From positions 750,858-814,857 of the forward strand of contig ML213509.1 of NCBI GenBank assembly GCA_004369045.1: a stretch of DNA of 64,000 nt. Direction: 5' to 3'. Origin of the DNA: Heliocybe sulcata. Lineage: Eukaryota; Basidiomycota; Agaricomycetes; Gloeophyllales; Gloeophyllaceae. Positions 46,712 to 56,053 of the stretch are shown one piece after another (position 1 is the first letter of the stretch; each line of letters opens with the position of its first letter). The notes under the pieces were generated by a model. That model was not told the origin of the DNA. It saw only the letters and a list, made by a program, of their open reading frames with translations, and ran no database searches. A program made the position numbers and the translations under genes.

Positions 46712-47320
46712 GAATTTACCGCATGGGCGACGGTCAAGCCAGGGTGCTCGCTGAACGATAACGATACAACGAGGGGGCTTATACAGGCAGGCATGAAGAC
46801 TTTATTAGACACTTACATAACTCCTCTGTGAACGTATTAATCTGACTGAATGCGGGAATAGAAGATCGGCGGCGATCTGGAGCAAAGCAGAGCAAAGCCA
46901 AAATATTGTCCTGGCGCCACACTCCCGCGATTATGTCCTCTGGTAGCTATTGTTCGTCCGTGCACCTCTGTTGCTGCCGTGTGATGCTTCAATTATGTAT
47001 GGCCGTGGGCCAAGTAACGGCACCCAGGAATTCACCACAATATCATACCCTTTGTCGCTCTGGCGCTAGGCTCAAAGTTATTTAATCCCTGGTCCAGAAG
47101 CTTGCTGTCAAGTTGACGTCGCCTACGCAGTCGATCAGGGAATGCATGCTCGACCGCCCCCACGACTACTGTCAGCGTTCGATCGATGCTGCGTAAAGGT
47201 CCCATTTGTTGGCGCACGACATGTGACATATCGGAGACAACAGCAACCGACTAAGTAGCAGCAACAGTACATAGCAATAATTCAAGCAACGACAGCAGAG
47301 GTTCTTGGCAATATCATGGC
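46712..47320. other. Intergenic region upstream of the DUF6533 gene
   Basis: No exon was recognised. It includes the promoter of the DUF6533 gene. A short run of agcagagcaaagc repeats sits near 46890. Confidence 0.4.
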
Positions 47321-47323
47321 CCT

Positions 47324-47356
47324 GGTACGGTTGCCCCAGAGGCTCAGGTCTATAAT
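47324..47356. repeat. 33-bp inverted copy of the linker-histone-like gene end
   Basis: The 33 bases are identical, in opposite orientation, to 48163-48195, which encodes the residues TVAPEAQVYN near the C-terminus of the linker-histone-like protein. The copies are 807 bp apart. The gene strand and this copy read the same sequence in the two directions, so this is an inverted fragment, not a direct duplication. Confidence 0.9.
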
Positions 47357-47479
47357 GCCATCGGCCGCACCGCTACCTCTGGGGTCCTGGCACCCTTTGT
47401 GACTGATGTTGCTCCCACGGGTTCAAGACTGCCCGATCGCTGGAAGTTATCTGCGCATAAATGAGGTCTCCCTGTTCAA

Positions 47480-47960
47480 GTTCAATTGGTGACTGGCGAC
47501 CATAACGTTCGGCCATGGAGAAAGGGGTCTCGGATGTTATTCTAAGGTTCGGAAGGGCCGCCAATCGCATTGTATAATGAGTTATAGCATATCTGCGAAG
47601 AAAAGACGAGTGCCCAAAGTTTTCTCCTAGTTATGGACCAATTGGGCGTATGTCGACGAGTAAGTGCAAAAGGGCCGCGAATGATCATATGGTAGAATGA
47701 GTTAGAGGATATCTGCAAAGACAAAATGAGCGTCCAGTCTTTTCTTCACCAATATTTGGACATATGCCGTTTGTGACCGGTGACCGGGTGACCGGTCTTG
47801 TAGACCAAACGTTCAGCCATACAGAAAGGTCTCACACATGTTACTCTAAGGTTCAAAGTGTCGCTCATTGTATTGCACAATGACTTAGAGCATATCTGCA
47901 GAAAAAAAAAATCCGGTCTTTTCTGCAGTCGTAAACCAATTGGGCATAAGTCGCAGGCGC
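47480..47960. repeat. Diverged tandem repeat, about three copies
   Basis: Related blocks recur: gtataatgagttatagcatatctgcgaag (about 47570), gtagaatgagttagaggatatctgcaaag (about 47690) and gcacaatgacttagagcatatctgcag (about 47873). Each is followed by a tttctYc...accaattgggc-type block. Copies 1 and 3 are also preceded by acgttcRgccatRgagaaaggKgtctc and by gttaYtctaaggttc. The spacing is 120-185 bp and the copies are diverged. The third copy also carries a short gaccggtgaccgg repeat. Confidence 0.7.
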
Positions 47961-48135
47961 CGGCATTCGTAGATGAACCTTGAGGGTGGCGGACGCACTG
48001 CGAGCGGTGAAGAAAATCTGGTCCTATTTAGCTGACCGCCACTGCGGCCATATAAACATTTTAGAGAACAAAATGTGAGTAAAGCCGGAGGAAACAGCAC
48101 CGTGTCAAGTCACACAGGGACCCCGGCAGGCGCCG

Positions 48136-50138
48136 TCAGGGCGAGACGTGGTCGATCACTCGATTATAGACCTGAGCCTCTGGGGCAACCGTACCTGGTG
48201 CTTCGGGAGGACGCGCGATATCTACCATCTCCATATCTTCGTCGTCTTCGCTCTCCTGGTCGTGCTCTCCACTGCCTTCAGGCTGCGACTGCGACGGGGC
48301 ACTTCGAACGTTACCACCTCCAATTTGATCTTGCGCCGAGACAAGAGCCTCCTCTTCCTCCGCGATTTCCTCTAGCTGAGCTGCCAAAAGTGCCAGCTGC
48401 GCCTGTAGTGCCGCTTTCTCCTCGTCCGTCAAGGTGGGCGCTGGTCGTGAACCTTCGGCGACTGCTTCGGAAACAGTGCCATGAACTTGGCCTTGAACAC
48501 CTCCCGAGCCCGACGTGCCCGCGTCCGGACGGGCTAATAGAGACCCAAAGTTGATCGCCTTTAGTATGTTCTGCGCAGCTTCCCAGGCGTCCAGATGATC
48601 AGCATCCGTCGGCTGGGCATTTGCGTCCGACTTGGCTGCGTTTGCGGGTGCACTAGCGGACGCTGCACTAGCGGACTGAGCCGGTGGTGGCCAGCCAGAG
48701 TATTGGTAGCCGGGATAGCCGCTTGCATGGTACGGGTATGCTGGAGTACCTGCCTGCAGTGGAGGGTTGTAATTCGGGTTCGCTGGGGTGCTCCCAGCAC
48801 GATGGGCAAGAGGGGCATTAGTGAACGGGGATTTCGGGTGTGGAGTGTACTGTGGGTCCTGCGATAATGCAACTTGGGTCTGCGTCTGCGGCCTTCGAGT
48901 CGTACGTTTTGATGTCTAAGTTGGTGCACTTGAGCTCACAGAACATATACGCTAGTAAACTGCGAGATTCCGGCACAAGTACTTACACTTCCTCCTTCCC
49001 ATGAAGCGTTGAGGCGGTACTTTCCGTCATTACTTTTTTCCAGCCTGCCCCGTTTGAAAGCCTTCTGTAACGCCTGACTCGCCGAAGGGCGAAAATTGGA
49101 TTGCAATGGATACCGTGCAGCCATCCATTGAAACATATTCTTCGGCGCTAGCCCTTCCGGGTCTGCACAATCCATCAGCGCCTCCACAATCATATCTTCG
49201 TAGCTTGGTAGGTCCTCGGCCGACATGCCAGCAGGGTCGACTTGTATTGGTGGGCGCATTGGAGGTGGAGTAGGATATGATGGTACGGGTGGCGTTTGAC
49301 CATTAGAAGGGTATTGCGGATAGTGAGGGTATGCGGTAGGATACCCGGGATAGTGCGGATAGGCGCCTGGAGGGTGTCCGTAGTATGATGGTTGGGCATA
49401 AAGGTGAGGATGATAGCTGTACGGAATATGGGGATATGATGGCGGAGTATATGCGTTAGCGGAGGTGTTCGGCTCCTCGTTCAATGTAGACGTGCTGGGC
49501 TTGCTGGGACCAGCTACAGGCTGGCCTTCGGGCGGAGGTCGGGACGCTGAAGGATTCAGACTGGTCGGTGGCGAGGAAATTTGAGCAGTTTGGGTGTTGG
49601 ACTTGGCGGGTATCTTAGCGGGGTCCTGTAGGGAGCCCATTGGCGGTTCGTCATTGGGTGGAACAGTAGACGGAGCGGCATGCGCCATCGCTGGGTTGAC
49701 GAACAGCGCAGGAGCACCTTTTGCAGGTAGTGCATGTCCGTACAGAGGATCATGAGACGACCCAGGCAGTTTGGGCAGCACAGAGGCCTCTAGCTGCAGA
49801 GCCGCGATCGCGGAATGAAAGTCGATCGGCCATACCCTATTCTTCACTTCAACCGGCACATATGCGTCGAAACTCAGACATATCTCGACAATCTGCACGG
49901 CTGGTAATAGTCTGAGATAAGTCCTCTTTAAATTGATCTCGTCGGTGTGGACAAAATTTGGACTTGGGCGTTCAGTCGCAGCAGTGGCTAATTTGATGCA
50001 GACATGTTAGACGGCTGTTACAATGCACATAATTGTGATGGTAATATAAGACAGACCAGGCTGCGTAGGTTGTGGTGCGGCATCCTGAGGTCGTGTGGTA
50101 GCAGCAGACGAGGATACGGCGTCGCTAGTGCCCTGCAT
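48136..50138 (-). CDS. Linker-histone (H1/H5)-like winged-helix protein with Pro/Tyr-rich region
   Basis: Minus-strand exons start MQGTSDAVSSSAATTRPQDA (ATG at 50136-50138), then ATERPSPNFVHTDEINLKRT, continue in a long exon (about 49980-48985), and end in an exon from about 48918 to the TGA at 48136. The centre is a repetitive P/Y/H/G-rich stretch (PHYPGYPTAYPHYPQYPSNG). It is followed by a compact winged-helix block, LPSYEDMIVEALMDCADPEG, then MFQWMAARYPLQSNFRPSAS, then LQKAFKRGRLEKSNDGKYRL, matching the globular H15 domain of linker histones. A second P/A/Q-rich region and an acidic coiled-coil-like tail (TDEEKAALQAQLALLAAQLE) follow. The protein probably binds chromatin, but unlike true H1 it lacks a Lys-rich tail, so it is better described as an H15-domain regulator. 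Intron phases are consistent. Confidence 0.87.
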
Positions 50139-50875
50139 TGTGCAGCTGCACAGTTTTTCGAATCAAGGTTCCCCAGTCGCCGCCACCGGCACTCGCGTTT
50201 CTCAACCACTTACACGCTTCCCTTGACCCTGGCCATCGTACGCTCCGCGCTGTGCTCGCTCGAGCGCTTCTAACTGTGTTTCTTCTGGACTACCAAGTGC
50301 CGTGTTGCTGGCCGCGTTCGCTCGACGTCTCTGTCTGCTAGATTTAATATAGAAGCTTCATTTCTCGCAACTGCTGTCTTGCCCCTCTGTCTGCGCTTCA
50401 ACATCTTGCACAAGCTGTTATATCGAACTTCATGGCCTCGACTGCTATTCTTCTAAAGGCAAGCATGGTTGATCGACGACTCCCCAGGAGGAGCACTTCG
50501 TGAACAACGAAGAGCAGCGGAAGGCGTTGGCCCAGCCATCTGATACGGCGAGGGAATGACAAGGAGTTTGTTAGTCTGTTGCGTGCTGGAGGAGAGGACA
50601 TGTATAAAGGATTCAAGGTCTCATCATAGAAGTGAGTGCTGGAGCTACTCGATAGATTATAGCAGTCCCTCGGCCGCTCCTACTATCACGGGAAATAAGC
50701 ATGAGTTCGCGTGTACTGTATCTATGCCGGACCGTAAATATAAGCTGCTTTTCCGGTCAATGACTATGATCGTAGACACGTCAAAGGATCTCGAGAGCCT
50801 GGCTGACTCTTCCGCAAGGAGGAAAAGAGCAAACAAGTAGTACGAAGGCGGTCATGGACCCAATGGTACGACCTA
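50139..50875. other. Intergenic region
   Basis: This stretch is the promoter of the linker-histone-like gene plus the 3' flank of the next gene. No exon was recognised. Confidence 0.5.
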
Positions 50876-51386
50876 TTAAGCTGTGCTTTTCTTGGGAGGA
50901 TCGGCCACTGCTGGTGTGGATTGCTGCATCTGAACTTGGCTCTGCACGAGATCGCGCTCTTCGGGCGAGAGGTTGAAGAACGCAGCTTTCTGCTGATCTA
51001 GCCATCTCCGCGGCTTCAAAACACAATATAATCTCTGTCAGCACGCCAGACCTGCGCATGGTTGCACTCACAGGCCTGAATACATGATCACCCTCTCCCC
51101 AGTCGGCCCAGAAAACCATGTAGACCAACGCTCCTGTAGAAGCCAGTATCAGCCTAGATGACCTTCAGCAAGGACGTGAATGCACACCTGGTATGAGCGT
51201 CCATCTAAGCCAAAATGATGCCATGAACAGCATGGGCCGCTCTGGCAACGTCTGTGTCTCCTGCGGGGCATCACCGCGCCGGATGGCATGCTGCTTCAAG
51301 GTATCGCCAGAGCCGGAGGATGCTGCTCTCCTGGAGACGCGGGAGACGCCACGGAGTATTAATCGTGGTCGGGCATAGCGAAGCAT
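50876..51386 (-). CDS. Small mitochondrial single-span membrane protein, 132 aa, function unknown
   Basis: Three exons (51386-51188, 51133-51072, 51013-50876) join in phase. The N-terminus MLRYARPRLILRGVSRVSRR is basic, amphipathic and free of acidic residues, a typical mitochondrial presequence. One hydrophobic segment follows (about FMASFWLRWTLIPGALVYMV). The C-terminal half reads DWGEGDHVFRPPRRWLDQQK, then AFFNLSPEERDLVQSQVQMQ, ending PPKKSTA. It looks like an inner-membrane protein, perhaps an assembly factor or respiratory-complex accessory subunit, but I do not recognise a named family. Confidence 0.75.
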
Positions 51387-52040
51387 GTATTAATTGACGG
51401 TAGACTGAGCTACGCGTTTTGGGCCAGAAAGCAGAAGAGCGGAGAGGCGTCTGAAAACATACGTCCGATTACGGTTAGCCGACCTTTGAACGGAAAGATC
51501 CGATTGGCTGCGACTCTGAATGCAGGTTTGTCCTCGTCTGCTCGCGTTCTCTGTCAATTGTCATTACTAGTGCAATACCTACCCTCTGAATATATATCCA
51601 GGTAGGGATGCAAAGATGTGCGGTGCTCTATCCATTACAGCCATTTCTCTGGTCGCACATAGCTGTGAATCAGCACTTGGATCCATCTTTGGAGAAAGTG
51701 CATCCGGTTCTCGATCTGGCAAGGCCCACTGGCAGGAGATGTTGTACTGCTGGCAACTAGGAAACAGTAGGTACCTAACCTTCCGAAAGTTCGTAGCCCA
51801 CAAGCCCACTGTATCGCACCAGCAAGCCGAGGGGCACTCGGAACCTTCTCAAACTCCATCAGCAAGGCAGTAGACGTCCCAACATACAAGATACAGAACT
51901 GAAATACAGTAAATGACTATTGGATACAAAGGGTACCCTGACCACTTATACCGAAAGCGAAACAGGAGCAGAGGATGATTCGAGCCCATTAGCATACTGG
52001 AACTGGTCAGAGTTTTCATACTAATATCCGACATTAGTTA
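51387..52040. other. Intergenic region
   Basis: The segment lies between two minus-strand genes. No exon was recognised on either strand. Confidence 0.45.
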
Positions 52041-53233
52041 TCAATCATACCATCTCGTCCCAAATGTCTTGCTCACCTCCCACATATCAATAGCCACCTG
52101 ACAACTCTCTCGGACAACGCGGGGGGCGTCCTCTCGGTTCATCCACTCCTTGAGATGAGGAAGTACCTCAGGCGTAGCGATCCCACCCAGAGCTTCGGCA
52201 GCCTCATGACGAACCATGTCGGATTCTTTGCCGTTTTGCAGGACTGCCAAGAGAGAAGGTACTGAATGGGTTGACAGCAATTGGCCGAAGACGAAAGCAA
52301 TCTCATGCCTACCGACATTTAGTCAGCATACGCTCATACGGTCTGGCTTTCGATATTAGTCACGCACTTGAACAGGGCACTATCATCCTCAAACCCGGCG
52401 GAAAGAGCGTCGACAGCAGCCGGGGTCCCGATGTCGCGCAGGGCGAACATAGCCCGATATCGCTCGAAAAGCGGTAGTTTCTTATCTAACATTGTCGAAC
52501 GCAGCTGCACTATTGTCTTTTCAGACAAATCCTCTGGCGCAGGCTTCCCGGACAGCAACCGCGAGCTCGGAGGAGCAGGGTCGATAGAGGTGTAGGACCT
52601 GAACTGCGGTTAGCAACTTCTTTAACGAAACAACAAAGTAACATACCGGTTCTCTGATTGCTCAACAATCTTCTTAAACTTCTGACCCTCCTCCGAATTA
52701 TCCCACTGGATCTTGTCAAGTGCTATCTCGCATGTCTCTCGAACGCTGCGCTCGGGATCATCGATGTACTTCCTAAGAAGAGGGATGGAAGCGGTCGATG
52801 AAATGGCACCCATAGCCTCTGCGGCCTACTCCTCACGTCATGGTCCATCATGTTGGTCGGGGGGCGGTAGACGAAGACAATTATTACTAACCTCGTGCCG
52901 CACCATCGGATCCTCTGACTCGTCCGAGAGAACTGATTCCAAGACTGGCAACGCAGACGTATTTTTCATTTGACCCAAACAGTACGCGAGCTCATGCTTG
53001 AGGAGAGCGGAGTCATCCACAAAACCTAGGAAAGAAAGGATCAGTAACCAGACGTGCCTGGATCCCGTTGTATTCGTCTAACCTCTTGAGATGATATTAA
53101 CGGCCTCGTCGTTCTTGAAAGCCTTCAGCGTGAACAATGCTCTAAATCGGTTGTGTAATGGCACATTGCCAGAGGTATTGAGGAGAGACGCCTCCAGAGC
53201 CTTCAGGGTATTCGGAGAGACTTCAGCCACCAT
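52041..53233 (-). CDS. LIA1: Deoxyhypusine hydroxylase
   Basis: Five minus-strand exons starting [20 protein letters not shown] (ATG at 53231-53233) encode a HEAT-repeat (alpha-alpha) protein. The four His-Glu metal-ligand motifs expected of the family are all visible: [34 protein letters not shown] and [12 protein letters not shown]. The two halves are separated by a Pro/Ala-rich linker ([20 protein letters not shown]). The enzyme hydroxylates deoxyhypusine to hypusine in the translation factor eIF5A using a di-iron centre. The C-terminus [11 protein letters not shown] is hydrophilic. Splice sites fall in typical positions, and a junction splits the AAG before HEIAF. It shares a 71-bp divergent promoter with MRT4. 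Confidence 0.95.
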
Positions 53234-53304
53234 GAAGGAAGAGATCTAAAGAATTTTTGGCGGACTTCCAAATTGCACTCTGCATACCCCTTCATCCTCC
53301 TACC
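53234..53304. promoter_or_regulatory. 71-bp bidirectional promoter between LIA1 and MRT4
   Basis: Only 71 bases separate the start codons of the two divergent genes, so their 5' UTRs and promoters must overlap or be very short. The stretch is pyrimidine-rich on the MRT4 side (ccccttcatcctcctacc). Confidence 0.7.
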
Positions 53305-54305
53305 ATGCCCAAGTCAAAACGAGCCCAAGTTGGTGAGAATATCTGCTATAACCTATCTCTCTGGCCCTATCTAACGGTACTGTGGTAGTCTCCCTGACCA
53401 AAGTTACCAAAAAGACCCGTGAACACAAGAGTGCGCTCATTCAAGAGGTATGCTTTTACTTGTGTTAACCACTGACTGTAACTTAACCGCCTGGGGTGTA
53501 GCTACAAGGAAATGCCGAGAAGTGGGAGTACTGCTGGTTGTTCGAGGTAGGCAACATGCGCAACGCGCATTTAAAAACCGTCCGGAAACTATGGAAAGAG
53601 TGCGTCTCTTCAAATTTCTCGAGGATCGGACTTCTGACGTTCGGTCGCATCTGCTTCGCAAGGTAGTTCTGCTCGCATGTTCTTTGGCAGAGGTGCAGTT
53701 ATGGCGAAGGCACTAGGCACAACGCCTGATGAGGAATGCCGAACAGGAATCCATAAGCTCGGCAAGGTGTGTGCATTTGATGCAGGTATAAGACACTATT
53801 GCTTATCAATGTACCAACGACTTCATAGCAAATAAAAGGACAAGTCGGCCTGTTCTTTACCAACTCTGAACCCGAAGAAGTCATCTCCTGGTTTGACGAT
53901 TTCCATCCCGACGACTTCGCGCGTGCGGGTAACAAAGCTACCCGAACTGTGGTCATCCCTGAAGGTCCAGTAATGCAATATCACTCTGTACCACCCGAAC
54001 CGTTTCCACACAACGAAGAGCCCCAATTGCGCAAGTTGGGATTGAGGACGGTGATGAAGAAGGGCGTACCTACCCTGGATGCAGCCCACGAGTTGTGCAA
54101 GGCGGGGAAGACGCTTACGCCAGAGCAGGCGCAGTTGTTGAAGCTGATTGGCGAGAAGATGGTGGAGTTTAGGGTGCGGTTAAGAGCGAGATGGAATGCG
54201 TCGAACGGAGAGGTTGTGCAGATCGACAGTACGGAGATCTCGACTGAAGAGCAAGGTGACGATGCAGTAGAAGATGCGGCGGAGGAAGATGCGATGAGTG
54301 AGTAG
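53305..54305 (+). CDS. MRT4: Ribosome assembly factor Mrt4, 253 aa
   Basis: Five exons: 53305-53332, 53389-53447, 53502-53599, 53667-53766 and 53829-54305. The protein starts MPKSKRAQVVSLTKVTKKTR, then EYCWLFEVGNMRNAHLKTVR, RMFFGRGAVMAKALGTTPDE, GLFFTNSEPEEVISWFDDFH, then YHSVPPEPFPHNEEPQLRKL and LGLRTVMKKGVPTLDAAHEL. This is the uL10-like domain of Mrt4. Mrt4 is a placeholder for the ribosomal stalk base protein P0 on pre-60S particles and is released in the cytoplasm before P0 joins. The C-terminal tail is acidic (EEQGDDAVEDAAEEDAMSE) and lacks the P-protein stalk-binding end, which is normal for Mrt4. Confidence 0.95.
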
Positions 54306-54481
54306 CTTGCTCTCGGTCATTCTTTTGCTGGGTACATGGGCCTGGCATACATTGGACTCTATTATGGCGATGATAATATGATCTATGAGATGCTTGGTGT
54401 TACATAAAAGGTGGGTACAAATGTGACCAATACATGTAGAGAGAGGTATGACACGGATACAGAGAAAACTACGCAGACTGT

Positions 54482-55725
54482 TCATACAAGGGCCTCAACT
54501 TCCATTCTTCTAGTTTCCGATTCGGGGATGACGATGCAATAGCGGCGGGTAGTGGTTGACCGGTGCAGAGGACGCTCAGAAGAGTCTTGACCACACGGTT
54601 CACTCGGGGTATGAGTAGTGGTGGAGGAAGCCTTTTCGTGCTGCCTTCGGTTCTGCGCTCTCTGAGCCTTTTTGTCCTGGACCGGAGTAGAATGGCGAGA
54701 GATCCCGATGCCGAAGTCGTAGATAGAGGAGTCATAGATGTTGACCGTGGTGTGCTTAGTCGAGGGGGGAGCCTTCTTGCCCTTCTTCTTCTTGCGACGC
54801 TCTTGGTCGGCCGAAAGTTGAGAGTAGAAGTCGATGTCGTACATGGCCGACCGAGAGAAGGATCCGTTTGAAGACTCCCATGATATATCAGGGGCGAAGT
54901 ACGAGTCACCATTCATGCTAAATGGGTCAGCGTCCCGAATGTCCTTCTGCACGTCCTCAGAGATAGCCAGACAGAGAGGCGAAAGAGGCGTAGAAGGCAC
55001 TGCAGATGGGCCTGGCCGGAGAAGGCTACCGAATTTCGCTTTCAGGCTACGAGATGTCGCAGGTGTGTTGGGTTCGGTGAAAGAGTCATTCGATATAGTC
55101 GACCCCTTGGATGCCTTCCATTGTTCGAAACGCTCCGGCTGGTCGATGACGATCGGAGATCCTCTGAAACCACGACGCTGAGCCAGAGCACCTAATTCGA
55201 CGGAGGCAGAGACATCTTGAGCACCGCTATTGAGGACCATTACCGGGGACGCGCAGTTGAGGGTGGGAGGCGAGTAGGGCTTAGAGTGTGATGGTACAGT
55301 AGGTATGGGTTCATTACAGGATGGGGTGATTGGACTAGAAGAAGCTTGAGAAGAGACAGAACGGTCTAAGGTGGGTGTGGGAGTAGCTGGGCTGGACTGC
55401 CAGGTATTATGAGAAGGCCGAGGAGTAGACTCGTTAATGGAGGGTGCATGACGCACTTCGTGCATGTTAGCATCAGGGGCTCCTCTGTCGTAGTGCGCTG
55501 ACCCCACTCACCTGGCGACTTCGATGAACGGGAGACGTGACTGTCCTGAAGATCGCGGACGTTAGCAACAGTAGATTTGGGCGGCTCGCTGCGTGTACGG
55601 GAGACCAGCGACAGTTCTTTCTGCTTTGGCCTAACTGGATCAACGAATCCCAACCAAGAGCGGATGCAAGCCCAGAGAAGTACCCATGGTGCGAGAAGAT
55701 AGGAGGTGAAGCCAGAGGAGGACAT
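54482..55725 (-). CDS. Uncharacterised Ser/Pro-rich protein with N-terminal hydrophobic segment, 395 aa
   Basis: Two exons (55725-55512 and 55455-54482), phase 1 junction with GTGAGT and GAAG. The N-terminus MSSSGFTSYLLAPWVLLWAC has a hydrophobic stretch that could be a signal anchor. The rest is low-complexity, rich in S, T, P and R, and includes RRGFRGSPIVIDQPERFEQW, SLKAKFGSLLRPGPSA, a KKKKGKK basic cluster followed by KHTTVNIYDSSIYDFG, and a C-terminal TRRYCIVIPESETRRMEVEA. I do not recognise a domain. The gene is convergent with MRT4 (176 bp between the stop codons) and divergent from the peptidase gene. Confidence 0.75.
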
Positions 55726-56053
55726 TTGTATTAGCGGTTAGCCCGGGTGTGATGCTAGCATGTAGTGGTAGATGGACAAGATCCTGGCCAGCGACATTCC
55801 ACCTTTTACGCTCTTTCGGACTTTAACGCCAACTGTTGGCTGACGGTCCACATCAACATTCCGCCGTCGCCGACTACGACTGTCGCAGCGAGCTGCCTAC
55901 CCCGGGGACTCATGCCACGGAAGCAATATGGATGGACGAGGTCCACCTCGATCACATGTCCCTCACCCATATGGTTCTCAGTTCCACGTCCTCCGGCCAT
56001 AAGAACAGCTGCAAGGAGCTATAGTTGGCCGTGTCAACGGACTGCAGAGTGCC

